Source: Bryobacterales bacterium (lineage in GTDB: Bacteria > Acidobacteriota > Terriglobia > Bryobacterales > Bryobacteraceae). Taken from it: a stretch of DNA of 64,000 bases. Every line of letters begins with the position of its first letter. Position 1 is the stretch's first letter. The stretch is from positions 45,112 through 109,111 of the forward strand of contig PMUP01000067.1 of the NCBI GenBank assembly GCA_003166865.1, in the 5' to 3' direction. The notes beneath the pieces are model-generated. The model ran no database searches. It was not told the origin of the DNA and saw nothing but the letters and a program-made list of their open reading frames with translations. The position numbers and the translations under genes were made by a program. Positions 53,932 to 62,804 of the stretch are shown here, piece by piece.

Positions 53932-54339
53932 ATGAACAGTCGAAGAGAGTTCCTCCAAGCAGGAATTGCGGCGTCCCTCCTGCCGGTTGCCGGACTAGCA
54001 TCGGGAACGGAAACCCCGCCGGTGTCGTTCTACAAGGTTATTGTTGACCAGCGATTCTCGTCGAGCGTAGAGTTCGGCGAAGCCTGGCGAGCCCGAGGCG
54101 CATCGGTTCACACCATCCGTGGTGATATCACGGACCTGTGGTTCCATGATCTCGACCCTCAGTGGAAGAAGCGCCCTGTTTCGATCGCGGGACTTACCGC
54201 TCACGGCCCTCTATTCTGCCTCGAGCGGTTGGCTTGGGATCACCGGATGCGAGTTGTTTCCCGAATAGAGCAACGTAGCCACGACGGTGACGGGCAGCCG
54301 TTAATCTCCTGGGTGATCGCCCCAAAGGACCGGACCTAA
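53932..54339 (+). CDS. Small Tat-exported protein linked to the flavocytochrome
   Basis: The 135-residue protein starts with a twin-arginine signal (MNSRREFLQAGIAASLLPVAGLASG). The mature part of about 110 residues has VSFYKVIVDQRFSSSVEFGEAW, the WFHDLDPQW segment and GLTAHGPLFCLERLAWDHRM, which shows no enzyme motif. A single Cys sits in PLFCLERL. It lies one base before the flavin oxidase gene and forms with it and the cytochrome a tight operon. A folding, maturation or docking role for the exported flavocytochrome is a plausible guess. Confidence 0.65.
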   Translation: MNSRREFLQAGIAASLLPVAGLASGTETPPVSFYKVIVDQRFSSSVEFGEAWRARGASVHTIRGDITDLWFHDLDPQWKKRPVSIAGLTAHGPLFCLERLAWDHRMRVVSRIEQRSHDGDGQPLISWVIAPKDRT

Positions 54340-54340
54340 C

Positions 54341-55951
54341 ATGCCACCTCCTGGCGTAAACGCAAAAGATTTCTCCGACGCCCTGAAGCAGTTTGAAGAA
54401 GCCGTCGGCAAAGAATGGGTCTTCACCAGCGACGAGGACGTGGCGCTCTATCGCGACGCTTATTCGCCGTTCTGGGGCGAGCCCGAGGAGCGCGTGGCAT
54501 CGGCCGCGGTGGCGCCCTACACGGTGGAGCAAGTCCAGGCGGTCATGAAGGCCGCCAACGAATACAAGATTCCCGTCTATCCGATCTCCACCGGAAAGAA
54601 TCTCGGATATGGCGGTTCGGCGCCGAATCTTTCGGGCAGCGTCGTGCTTGACCTGAAGCGGATGAACCGCATTCTGGACGTGAGCGAACGGAATCATTCT
54701 GCCTTGGTCGAGCCCGGCGTCAGCTACTTTGATCTTTACCGTCATATTCAGGAGCGCAAGCTGAAGCTCTGGGTGGATGTTCCCGATCCCGGCTGGGGCA
54801 GTCCAGTCGGCAACTCGCTCGATCATGGCGGCGGATACCTGCAGCCGATGTATCGCAATCATTTCGATTCCCACTGCGGCATGGAAGTGGTGCTCGCGAA
54901 TGGCGACCTCTTGCGCACTGGAATGGGCGCCATGCCCGGAGCGCAAACGTGGCAGCAATATAAGTTTGGATTTGGACCGTGGATCGACGGCATGTTCTCG
55001 CAATCGAATTTTGGCGTCGTCACGAAGATGGGATTTTGGCTCATGCCGGAGCCGGACGCTTATCTGACCGGGACAGTCAGCGTGCCAAAGTACGAAGACC
55101 TGATCCCGATGATCGACATCCTCACGTTGCTCGAGAATTCAGGCATATCGAACGGCATGCCGGGCCTGGGAAGCCCGATACTGGGCGGCTTCATGATGCC
55201 GCAGCGCGCGCCCGAGGTAACGGAAATGCTGCAGAAAGATGGCGTCGAGTCGGCCTCGCTGCATAAATATGCGCAGGACAGGGGCATTCCGTTTTGGAGT
55301 TGCACCGTCAAGTTCTATGGACCGGAGAAAGCCATCCGTGCACAGTGGGAGTACGCCCAGGAGAAATTTTCGGCGATTCCGGGGGCCAAGTTCAAGGACG
55401 ACGAGTTCTACAAATTCCCGCTCACACCCGATCAGTTCAATAAGGTCCACAAACCGGAAATGGGAATCCCCAGCCTGGAGATGTTTTCCATCGGCGCTCG
55501 ATCGCCGTACAATCCGACGCCCGGCCAAGGTCACATCTGGTTTTCGCCGATCATTCCCCGAACCGGCGAAGCGGTGCTGGAAGCAAACAAGGTGTTCGCC
55601 AAGGCGGCGAAGGATTTCGGCTTGCCGCTGCTTTCCTTTAGTCTCCCAACTACCTATTGGATGCGGTCCTTTATCTTCCTGTTCGGTTTTCCGATCACCC
55701 ACGATATCGCAACCAACAAGAAGAACCGCGAGACGTTCAAGCAAGTGGTTCGTGTCGCGGCGGAACACGGATGGGGTGAATATCGAACCGCTCCGGCCTA
55801 CCAGGATGCCGTGATGGATACCTATTCCTTCAACAATCACGCGTTGCGCCGTTTCCATGAAACTGTTAAAGACGCCGTGGATCCCAACGGCATCATCTCG
55901 GCGGGCCGTTATGGGATTTGGCCCAAGCATCTGCGGGAAACCAAAGCATGA
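54341..55951 (+). CDS. 4-cresol dehydrogenase / vanillyl-alcohol-oxidase-like flavoprotein
   Basis: The 536-residue protein has the PCMH-type FAD-binding domain (TGKNLGYGGSAPNLSGSVVLDL, about residues 87-108) and a long cap domain. GGGYLQPMYRNHFDSHCGMEVVLANGD is typical of 4-cresol dehydrogenase/vanillyl-alcohol oxidase members, as is the C-terminal KDAVDPNGIISAGRYGIW. It should oxidise a para-alkyl or para-hydroxymethyl phenol by hydride transfer to FAD and pass electrons to the c-type cytochrome, whose gene overlaps its stop (ATGA). No signal peptide is visible, so export may need the Tat protein upstream, or the enzyme is cytoplasmic. The covalent flavin site was not assigned. Confidence 0.87.
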   Translation: MPPPGVNAKDFSDALKQFEEAVGKEWVFTSDEDVALYRDAYSPFWGEPEERVASAAVAPYTVEQVQAVMKAANEYKIPVYPISTGKNLGYGGSAPNLSGSVVLDLKRMNRILDVSERNHSALVEPGVSYFDLYRHIQERKLKLWVDVPDPGWGSPVGNSLDHGGGYLQPMYRNHFDSHCGMEVVLANGDLLRTGMGAMPGAQTWQQYKFGFGPWIDGMFSQSNFGVVTKMGFWLMPEPDAYLTGTVSVPKYEDLIPMIDILTLLENSGISNGMPGLGSPILGGFMMPQRAPEVTEMLQKDGVESASLHKYAQDRGIPFWSCTVKFYGPEKAIRAQWEYAQEKFSAIPGAKFKDDEFYKFPLTPDQFNKVHKPEMGIPSLEMFSIGARSPYNPTPGQGHIWFSPIIPRTGEAVLEANKVFAKAAKDFGLPLLSFSLPTTYWMRSFIFLFGFPITHDIATNKKNRETFKQVVRVAAEHGWGEYRTAPAYQDAVMDTYSFNNHALRRFHETVKDAVDPNGIISAGRYGIWPKHLRETKA

Positions 55952-56289
55952 AGTGCCTGTTCGCCCTGACCTTTCTTGCGCTGGCTGGCCAAGGCTTTGC
56001 CGCAGATGACGCCACCATTCAAAAGGGCGAGAAGGTTTTCGATTATTGGTGCGCCACCTGTCACGGCCCAGGAAACTTGCCCGGCACGGTCGCGTTGCAG
56101 ACCAAATACAAAGGCGCCAAGCCGGCCCTGCTGAGCGAACGCACGGACTTGATTCCGCCAGTGACGAAAACGTTTGTACGGAAAGGCGTGTCGATCATGC
56201 CGTTCTTCCGCAAAACCGAGATCAGCGATGCGGATTTGGACGCGCTCGCCGCGTACATTGCTCGCAATAACAAAGCCCCGACCCGGTAG
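55948..56289 (+). CDS. Class I c-type cytochrome subunit of the flavocytochrome
   Basis: From ATG 55948, overlapping the flavoprotein stop, the product is 113 residues. A signal peptide (about residues 1-19) is followed by CATCH (35-39) and Met84 in VSIMPFF as the axial ligand pair. The size and place match the PchC subunit of p-cresol methylhydroxylase, which takes electrons from the flavoprotein. The mismatch of an exported cytochrome with a flavoprotein lacking a signal is worth noting. Confidence 0.87.
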   Translation: MKCLFALTFLALAGQGFAADDATIQKGEKVFDYWCATCHGPGNLPGTVALQTKYKGAKPALLSERTDLIPPVTKTFVRKGVSIMPFFRKTEISDADLDALAAYIARNNKAPTR

Positions 56290-56387
56290 CGCACCCGCGC
56301 TCGCCAGCCGTTCGGTAGTGAGTCAGCATTCATCCCGCACTGCCCCGCGGTCTTGAGATACGGGAGAATATAAAATAGGATTGCGGC

Positions 56388-56687
56388 ATGGACAGGTCCT
56401 CAATCATAGCCAAATTGCGGGAACACGAGGGCGAGTTGAAGGCGGCTGGCATCGAGCATCCGTTCCTGCACGGCTCCTACGCGCGAGGGACGGCTGTACA
56501 CGAGATGTCGGATGTGCATGTCATAGCTGAGTTCGCTCCCGAACGGCGTCTGTCGCTTCTGGATATGGTCGCCCTTGAAAACCGCCTGGCGGAGATGCTG
56601 GGTGTCCGCGTGGATCTTTCCCCGGCAAAAGGACTCAAGGAGCCAGTTGCCGCCAAAGCCTCGCGCGAGGCCGTTCTTGCCTTTTAG
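56388..56687 (+). CDS. MNT-type nucleotidyltransferase (antitoxin-like), degenerate active site
   Basis: The 99-residue protein is a minimal nucleotidyltransferase: HGSYARGTAVHEMSDVHVIAEF (about residues 28-49) matches the GSxARG...SD(I/V)D motif of MNT proteins, but the second Asp of the active pair is His (DVH). In HEPN/MNT systems the MNT protein AMPylates and silences the HEPN RNase. Loss of the Asp suggests that catalysis is impaired. It overlaps the broken HEPN gene by about 11 bases. Confidence 0.72.
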   Translation: MDRSSIIAKLREHEGELKAAGIEHPFLHGSYARGTAVHEMSDVHVIAEFAPERRLSLLDMVALENRLAEMLGVRVDLSPAKGLKEPVAAKASREAVLAF

Positions 56688-57046
56688 GGAACCCACACTT
56701 TCCCTCCGAGATATCCTCGACAGCATCGACATGATCACCCAGTTCGTGCGTGGCCTGGATTTGGAGGCGTTTCGGGAAGACCCGAAGACGGTTGCCGCAG
56801 TCGAGCGCAAGCTTCTGCTCATCAGCGAAGCGGCGACGCGCCTCGGGAGAGGATGCGGAGCGCCTCTGCCCCGGCTTGCCGTGGCACAATATCCGAGGCA
56901 TCGGCAACTGGCTCCGCCATCGCTACGACAGGGTGGATGTCGAAACAGTATGGAATACGGTCATCGACGATCTTCCACCGCTCAGGTCTGGGGTCTCCCG
57001 CGCGCTGACGCCGCCCAGCAAAGCCCCGGGGTCGGTGCCGGGCTGA
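56677..57046 (+). pseudogene. HEPN (DUF86) toxin-like gene, frameshifted
   Basis: A TTG at 56677 starts a frame that reads PFREPTLSLRDILDSIDMITQF and ERKLLLISEAATRLG, as in DUF86/HEPN toxins. After about 56847 the frame goes wrong, but the next frame reads EDAERLCPGLPWHNIRGIGNWLRHRYDRVD. This holds the HEPN R-x4-6-H motif (here IRGIGNWLRHRYD). One extra A at about 56848 explains this. Together with the changed MNT gene the locus looks inactive as a toxin-antitoxin pair. A sequencing error is the alternative. Confidence 0.75.
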
Positions 57047-57119
57047 AATAGCCCTCGGCGCGCGCTCCCGGAAACTGACCGACTACCGGCCGTTCGCATG
57101 TGAAACAATAGCGAATACC

Positions 57120-58634
57120 ATGCGAAGCCTGACGTTCCTCGCTCGTCTCTGCGTTGCTGTGTGCGCCACCCTCTGCCTCGCATTCGCTGAAACGCCTTGC
57201 GATCATCTCAAATCGGTCTCGCTCCCCGGTGTCACGTTCACGGCGGTTGAAGCGGTAGCCGCTGGGCCGTATCAAGCTCCCGCCCGCGCCGGAGCAGGCG
57301 CCGGGCCCGCCGTGGCTCCGCAGATCCTTCCCGCCCACTGCCGCGTCGCTGCGACGTTGCGGCCGTCAACGGACTCCGACATCAAGATGGAATTGTGGCT
57401 GCCGGTCGAGAACTGGAACGGCAAATTCGAGATGGTGGGTAACGGAGGCTGGGCCGGCATCATCAGCTTTCCGCAAATGGCCGCCGCGTTGCGCGAAGGC
57501 TACGCCACCGCTTCCACCGACACGGGCCACGAGGGAGGCAACGGTATGTTCGCTCTCGGGCATCCCGAGAAGATCGTCGATTTCGGCTGGCGCGCGGTGC
57601 ATGAAACCGTGGTCAAATCCAAGGCTCTCATCCAGGCTTACTACGGCCAAAGCTCCAAGTACTCTTATTGGAACGGTTGCTCCACGGGCGGCCGGCAAGC
57701 TCTGGTGGAGGTGACCAAGTTCCCGGACGACTTCGATGGCGTGCTCGCTGGAGCGCCCGCGAATCCGCATATCCACCTCCACGCGGCCGGAGTGGAGAGA
57801 TCCATCGAGCTGATGAAGAATCCCGGCGGCGCGCTTTCACAGGCCAACGTAGAAGCGCTGCACAAAGCGGTGCTCGCGAAGTGCGATGCGCTGGATGGCG
57901 TCAAGGATGGACTGATCGGCGATCCCAGCAAGTGCCATTTCGATCCCGCCTCGTTGCTGTGCAAAGGCGAAGAAACCGAAGGCTGCCTGTCGGCTGCGCA
58001 AGTGGAAACGGTGAAGATCGTGTTCGCCGACGTGAAGACCAAAAAGGGTGAGATCATCTGGACCGGATACGAGCCCGGCGGCGAGTTGCAATATGCCGCC
58101 CTGAAGAGCACGCCTACGCAGCCTGGCGGAGGCTGGGACAGCATCCGGATCTTGGGCCACCAGGACGCCGATTACGATTTTCACAAGTTCGATCTGGATA
58201 GCGATGTCGAGTTGGCGGACAAGTCCGGCATCGACGCGCACACCTACGATCTTTCGCCCTTCAAGCAGCACGGGGGAAAGCTGCTGCTGTACCACGGCTG
58301 GGCCGATCCAGCCATCCCGCCGGGAAATACGGTCAACTTTTATAGCGCCGTGCTGGAAAAGATGGGCCCAGATCAAAGCGCCTGGCTCAAACTGTATATG
58401 GTTCCGGGAATGCAGCATTGCGCCGGCGGGCAGGGCACCGATCAGTTCAATAAGATGGCGGTGATGGAGCGCTGGCGCGAAGACGGGAAGGCTCCCGCGC
58501 AAATTGTCGCCGCGCACGTGACCAACGGACAGGTGGACATGACTCGTCCGCTGTGCCCTTATCCGCAAGTGGCCGTGTACAACGGCGCCGGCTCAACCAA
58601 CGATGCCGGGAACTTTACCTGCCGGGTGCAGTAA
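57120..58634 (+). CDS. Tannase/feruloyl esterase family protein
   Basis: The 504-residue protein has a signal peptide (about residues 1-23). The tannase-family CS-D-HC set is complete: GCSTGG with Cys187-Ser188, HGWADPAIPP with Asp396, and MQHCAGG with His433-Cys434. The two Cys next to the catalytic Ser and His form the disulfide that marks this family. Further Cys pairs lie in the lid (about 255-290). It cleaves ester bonds of hydroxycinnamic or gallic acid with plant polymers or sugars. It ends with a 20-base overlap with the convergent MmgE/PrpD gene. Confidence 0.92.
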   Translation: MRSLTFLARLCVAVCATLCLAFAETPCDHLKSVSLPGVTFTAVEAVAAGPYQAPARAGAGAGPAVAPQILPAHCRVAATLRPSTDSDIKMELWLPVENWNGKFEMVGNGGWAGIISFPQMAAALREGYATASTDTGHEGGNGMFALGHPEKIVDFGWRAVHETVVKSKALIQAYYGQSSKYSYWNGCSTGGRQALVEVTKFPDDFDGVLAGAPANPHIHLHAAGVERSIELMKNPGGALSQANVEALHKAVLAKCDALDGVKDGLIGDPSKCHFDPASLLCKGEETEGCLSAAQVETVKIVFADVKTKKGEIIWTGYEPGGELQYAALKSTPTQPGGGWDSIRILGHQDADYDFHKFDLDSDVELADKSGIDAHTYDLSPFKQHGGKLLLYHGWADPAIPPGNTVNFYSAVLEKMGPDQSAWLKLYMVPGMQHCAGGQGTDQFNKMAVMERWREDGKAPAQIVAAHVTNGQVDMTRPLCPYPQVAVYNGAGSTNDAGNFTCRVQ

Positions 58635-59988
58635 GAGCGGGAAGGGTTGCGGGGCGAGCGGTCGATATCGCTTCGAGAATTTCGTCGCAGCGCCCGGTTG
58701 AAAGAACCGCGCCCGCCAGCGAGCGGAATTTCGCCGTCATTTCATCCCACGTCAGCGGGTTCTCGGGATCGCCCTTGGGGTAGCGGATGAACTTTTCGTA
58801 GCGCTGGCTATTGTCGACGTCGATCACGATGCGAGCCGGCCATTCCTTGGGAAAGGTTTCTTCGATCCGCTCATCTTTCACGAGCACCACTTTGTTCATC
58901 AGTTCGCGGATCTTGGGCGAGCGTGTTTTTTCGAGCGTGAATTGATCGAGCCCTGCCGCGCCATCCATCACCGCGATCGCAGCGCCAAACGGCATCGAGA
59001 ACTGCGCGTCGACTACGGATTCAGGATTGTATTTCTTGTCCCTTGGATCGGCCACGATCCCCCAGCCGGCTTCGAGCACGGCGACTTCGATACGATGGAT
59101 CTGCCCGGCTTGAAGATCATGTTCGCGCATGATCGCAAGAATCGCGTCAATCGGCCCTTGCATGTAGCGGCAACAGGCGTGCGGTTTCACTGCCGTGTGC
59201 AGGATCTCAAAAGACTTGCCGAGATCCTCGGTGAGCCTGTCTGCGATGGGTCTCCGTGAGTAGCCGTGCAGGAAACCGTCCCGGCCTTCCAGGATATGAA
59301 GAGGGCCCGAGAATCCTTCCGCAGCAAGCAGCGCCGCGTGAATGCCGTTCTGAGCCGCCAACCCGGGATGAATCCGCTTGGTCCAGGCGCCTTCGGCGAG
59401 AAATTCCATCGATCCGGCTGCCATGCTTCCCGCGATCCCGACTGCGGCGAGCGTCTGTTCCGCCGTCAGCCCCAGCAACTTCGCGGACGTGATCGCCGCT
59501 CCGAAGACGCCGCACGTCTGTGTGGGATGAAAACCGAGCGCGTAGTGTTCCTTCGGTTGTACCGCCATCGCAATGCGCGCGGTCGCCTCGTATCCAGCCA
59601 CCACGGCGGTTAGCAGAGCATCCATCGGTGTTTCGGGCATCGTCTCCACGAGCGCGAGCGCTGCCGAATACATCGTCGCGCCCAGATGGATGGAACCACC
59701 GCTATGGGTGTCATCCTGCTCGATCCCGTGCGCCGCCGCGCCGTTTACCATCGCCGCAAAGCCGGGAATGGTGCGCATCCGCGTGCCGATCACGGTCGCG
59801 CAGCCATCAGCGCCAATTCTCTGGACCATGCGCTGCACAGCCTTCGCGGATTCTTCGCGCGAGCCGCGTATAGCGACCGCGAGATAATCCACCAGGAAGT
59901 AGCGCGCGCGATCGAGAACCTCGGCCCGTAAATCCTCCGGCCCTAGCCCATGCAGGAATTCGACCAGCTCGCGCGTGTATTCCTTCAT
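58615..59988 (-). CDS. MmgE/PrpD family protein
   Basis: The 457-residue protein matches the MmgE/PrpD fold: DYLAVAIRGSREESAKAV, the AMVNGAAAHGIEQDDTHSGGSIHLGAT segment (about 77-104) with its DDTH region, HPGLAAQNGIHAALLAAEGF, AVKPHACCRYMQGPIDA and the C-terminal PENPLTWDEMTAKF. PrpD itself dehydrates 2-methylcitrate, but most family members have other or unknown substrates. The gene is last of the operon with MaoC, acyl-CoA dehydrogenase and CoA-transferase genes, 4 bases after MaoC. The remnant at 70-410 belongs to the same family. Confidence 0.92.
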   Translation of the reverse strand: MKEYTRELVEFLHGLGPEDLRAEVLDRARYFLVDYLAVAIRGSREESAKAVQRMVQRIGADGCATVIGTRMRTIPGFAAMVNGAAAHGIEQDDTHSGGSIHLGATMYSAALALVETMPETPMDALLTAVVAGYEATARIAMAVQPKEHYALGFHPTQTCGVFGAAITSAKLLGLTAEQTLAAVGIAGSMAAGSMEFLAEGAWTKRIHPGLAAQNGIHAALLAAEGFSGPLHILEGRDGFLHGYSRRPIADRLTEDLGKSFEILHTAVKPHACCRYMQGPIDAILAIMREHDLQAGQIHRIEVAVLEAGWGIVADPRDKKYNPESVVDAQFSMPFGAAIAVMDGAAGLDQFTLEKTRSPKIRELMNKVVLVKDERIEETFPKEWPARIVIDVDNSQRYEKFIRYPKGDPENPLTWDEMTAKFRSLAGAVLSTGRCDEILEAISTARPATLPALTAPGR

Positions 59989-59992
59989 GTCT

Positions 59993-60439
59993 TCACTTTT
60001 TTGGCGTCAGGTATCGGCGGCGGAGCACGATGACCAGCTCCGTGTTCTGATTGTAGCCGCGCGTTTCGATGGCCACGATGCCGCGATCCGGCTTGCTGGC
60101 GGACTCGCGTTTCTCCAGGACCTCGGACTCGGCGTACAGCGAATCGCCCGCAAACATCGGTTGTTCGAACACCACGCTCTCGTAGCCAAGATTCGCGATG
60201 GTCTTGCCGCTGGTGTCTGAGACGCTCATCCCCACGGTCAGGCTGAAGATCAGCGAATCGAGCACAGGCCTGCGCCCCAGCGGCTGCGTGCGCGCATAAT
60301 GCTCGTCGATGAACAGCGGATTTTGGTTCATCGAAAGCAGCGCGAAGAGCGTATTATCGTATTCGGTGATCGTGCGGCCGGGCCAGTGTTTGTAGATTGC
60401 GCCGACTTCAAACTCTTCGTAATAGCGGCCGAATTCCAT
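59993..60439 (-). CDS. MaoC-like (R)-specific enoyl-CoA hydratase
   Basis: The 148-residue hot-dog-fold protein has the hydratase-2 pattern: RTITEYDNTLFALLSMNQNPLFIDEHYA with Asp46-equivalent in the FIDE segment, and LGRRPVLDSLIFSLTVGM. It should hydrate an enoyl-CoA of the pathway or act on a mesaconyl- or crotonyl-type thioester. It lies 2 bases after the acyl-CoA dehydrogenase and 4 before the MmgE/PrpD gene. Confidence 0.88.
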   Translation of the reverse strand: MEFGRYYEEFEVGAIYKHWPGRTITEYDNTLFALLSMNQNPLFIDEHYARTQPLGRRPVLDSLIFSLTVGMSVSDTSGKTIANLGYESVVFEQPMFAGDSLYAESEVLEKRESASKPDRGIVAIETRGYNQNTELVIVLRRRYLTPKK

Positions 60440-60441
60440 CG

Positions 60442-61602
60442 CTACGAATCCACCTTATACTTCTTGAGGAGGTTCCGCGCGATGATCAGTCGCTGCAACT
60501 CATTAGTGCCGCCGCCGATCACCACCAGCGGCGCATCCCGATAGTAGCGCTCCACCGGAAAGTCTTTGGAATATCCATTGGCGCCCATGATGCGCATGGC
60601 TTCGAGCGTTACTTCAGCCGCGGTCTCGGTGGCGAACAGCTTGGCCATGCCGGCTTCCAGATCGCAGCGCTCGCCGCGATCGCGCTTCTCGCACGCTGAA
60701 TAAATCAGAAGCCGCGAGGCCTCGATATGCGTCGCCATGTCGGCCAGCTTGTTTTGGATGGTCTGATACTCAGCGATCGGTTTCCCGAAAGTGGTGCGGC
60801 GTTGGGCATAGTGGATAGCCTCTTCAAACGCGGCGCGCGCAAGTCCCAGGCCGCGGGCGGCGACGTTCAACCGCTCCGCTTCCAGGCCCGTCATCACTTG
60901 CTTGAAGCCCTGGCCTTCGACGCCGCCAATCAGATTTTCCGCCGGCACCGGGAAGCCGGAAAAATGCAGCTCGCATGTTTCAACGCCTTTATATCCCAGC
61001 TTGTCGATGTCGCGGCCAACCGTCATGCCCGGCTCGCCCTTCTCGATCACGAAAGCGCTCATGCCCCGGTGCGCGGGTTGGGAGGTCGGATCAGTCTTCG
61101 CAAGAAGCAGGAATGTGTTCCCGTGCCGTGCGTTGGTGATCCACATCTTCGAGCCATCAATGCGGTAAAGATCGCCGTCCCGCGTCGCCGTGGTAATGAT
61201 AGCCTGCAGGTCGGTTCCGGCATTTGATTCGGTCAAGCAAATGCCGCCGCGCTTTTCTCCCGTCGCCATGCCGGGCAGGAATCGCTGCTTCTGTTCCTCG
61301 GTGCCGAATCGCCCCACAACATCGCACATCACGGAGTTGCTTCCGATCACCCCGGCCAGTCCCAGCCAGCCCCGCGAGATCTCTTCGAAGATCATCGCGA
61401 AGATGGTCGAGTCCACGCCCGAGCCGCCGTACTCTTCCGGGATGTTCAGCCCGAACAGTCCCATCTCCTTCATCTGCGCGACCAGCGCGTGCGGATATTC
61501 GTCGCGATGCTCCATCGCGGAGGCCACCGGGATTACTTCTTTCCCGACGAACCGCCGCACGGTCCCCAGAATCAGCTCTTGTTCCTCAGTGAGCGGTTTC
61601 AT
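60442..61602 (-). CDS. Acyl-CoA dehydrogenase
   Basis: The 386-residue protein has the full ACAD layout: CLTESNAGTDLQAI (FAD/substrate loop, about 122-135), KMWITNARHGNTF, ERLNVAARGLGLARAAFEEA and VERYYRDAPLVVIGGGTNELQR. The position of the usual catalytic Glu in Y-E-G-T is Gly here (GGGTNE). Glu243 in EAERL lies where isovaleryl-CoA dehydrogenase keeps its base, so an IVD-like active site is likely. It should make an enoyl-CoA from a short or branched acyl-CoA. Its start overlaps the CoA-transferase stop by 4 bases. Confidence 0.93.
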   Translation of the reverse strand: MKPLTEEQELILGTVRRFVGKEVIPVASAMEHRDEYPHALVAQMKEMGLFGLNIPEEYGGSGVDSTIFAMIFEEISRGWLGLAGVIGSNSVMCDVVGRFGTEEQKQRFLPGMATGEKRGGICLTESNAGTDLQAIITTATRDGDLYRIDGSKMWITNARHGNTFLLLAKTDPTSQPAHRGMSAFVIEKGEPGMTVGRDIDKLGYKGVETCELHFSGFPVPAENLIGGVEGQGFKQVMTGLEAERLNVAARGLGLARAAFEEAIHYAQRRTTFGKPIAEYQTIQNKLADMATHIEASRLLIYSACEKRDRGERCDLEAGMAKLFATETAAEVTLEAMRIMGANGYSKDFPVERYYRDAPLVVIGGGTNELQRLIIARNLLKKYKVDS

Positions 61603-62786
61603 GAGCAGACCCCGGCGCGGAACAACTCTTCGATTTCGGCGCCGCTATATCCAGCCTCTTCCAGGATGACCCGGCCATGTTGACCGATGCTGGGCGGAGG
61701 CCCCTGGGGAGCAGGCGGAGTAAGCGAAAGGCCGATCGGCAAGCGGGGCAGCACGATGGGCTGCTCGCCTGCAAGGTTGATCTGAGTGAACAGGCCCAGC
61801 GCCGCCGCCTGTGGATCTTCCAATACCTGCCCCGGACTTTGGATGGGGTCGTTGGCGATGTCGTGCTCATCGAACAGATCCACCCAATGCGAAGTCGGCT
61901 GGGTGCGCAGCACTCCCGCAATGAGATTTTCCAACTGATCGACGTTGGCGACGCGATCCCGATTCGTGCGAAATCGCGGGTCAGTGGCCCATTCCTCATG
62001 ACCCAACGCAGAACACAATCGATAAAAAGCCCGATCGCCGGAAATGCCCAGCATGATTTGCCCGTCGCCGGTGGGAAGTGAGCCATAGGGAGCGAACGCC
62101 TTGTGCCGCGCGCCTTGCGGCTGCGGATCAAGCCCCAAGAATTGCCGGTAGACGAGATGGTAAGACATGAACATGATGCCGGTTTGAAAAAGCGACGCGT
62201 CCACGCGCTGGCCTTTACCCGAGCGCCGGCGCTCCAGCAGGGCGGCTAGAATGCCGAGCGCCATCCAGACGCCAGTGGTCACGTCGAGGATCGAGACGCC
62301 CGTGCGCATCGGATGTCCCTCGCCGCTGCCAGTGACGCTCATGATCCCAGTGCGGCCTTGCAGCACTGCATCGTAACCTGGCTTGGTGTAATCCGGTCCG
62401 CTCGGTCCATATGCGGACAGCGACGCGTAAATGATGTCGGGCTTGCGCGCGCGAACCACCGGTTCATCAAGGCCGAGCGCCGCCGCCTTGCCGCCGCGAA
62501 AGTTTTCGAGAAAGACATCGCAGCTCGACGCGAGCCTCAGCACCACTTCGCGTCCCTCGACCTTCGCGAGATCCAGCGTGATGGATCGCTTGCCGCGATT
62601 CAGAGCCACGAAGTACGCGCCCCATTCTCCCCGATGCGGGCCCATGGCACGTCCATCGTCACCGCCGCCGATGCGTTCCACTTTGATGACGTCCGCGCCG
62701 AAATCGCTGAGGATCATGCTGGCCGTGGGCCCGGCCACGATGGTGCTCAGGTCAAGTACGCGAACGCCTTGTAATAGGGGAGCCAA
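61599..62786 (-). CDS. CaiB/BaiF family III CoA-transferase
   Basis: The 395-residue protein has the family III layout: VRVLDLSTIVAGPTASMILSDFGADVIKVE near the start, FLENFRGGKAAALGLD, and the catalytic Asp in the PGYDAVLQG segment (about residue 158). Family III enzymes move CoA between acids, for example succinyl-CoA to benzylsuccinate, carnitine or mesaconate. It is the second gene of the operon and would activate the acid that the dehydrogenase, hydratase and MmgE/PrpD protein then process. Confidence 0.92.
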   Translation of the reverse strand: MAPLLQGVRVLDLSTIVAGPTASMILSDFGADVIKVERIGGGDDGRAMGPHRGEWGAYFVALNRGKRSITLDLAKVEGREVVLRLASSCDVFLENFRGGKAAALGLDEPVVRARKPDIIYASLSAYGPSGPDYTKPGYDAVLQGRTGIMSVTGSGEGHPMRTGVSILDVTTGVWMALGILAALLERRRSGKGQRVDASLFQTGIMFMSYHLVYRQFLGLDPQPQGARHKAFAPYGSLPTGDGQIMLGISGDRAFYRLCSALGHEEWATDPRFRTNRDRVANVDQLENLIAGVLRTQPTSHWVDLFDEHDIANDPIQSPGQVLEDPQAAALGLFTQINLAGEQPIVLPRLPIGLSLTPPAPQGPPPSIGQHGRVILEEAGYSGAEIEELFRAGVCS

Positions 62787-62804
62787 AGACTCGAAGATAG
62801 CACG

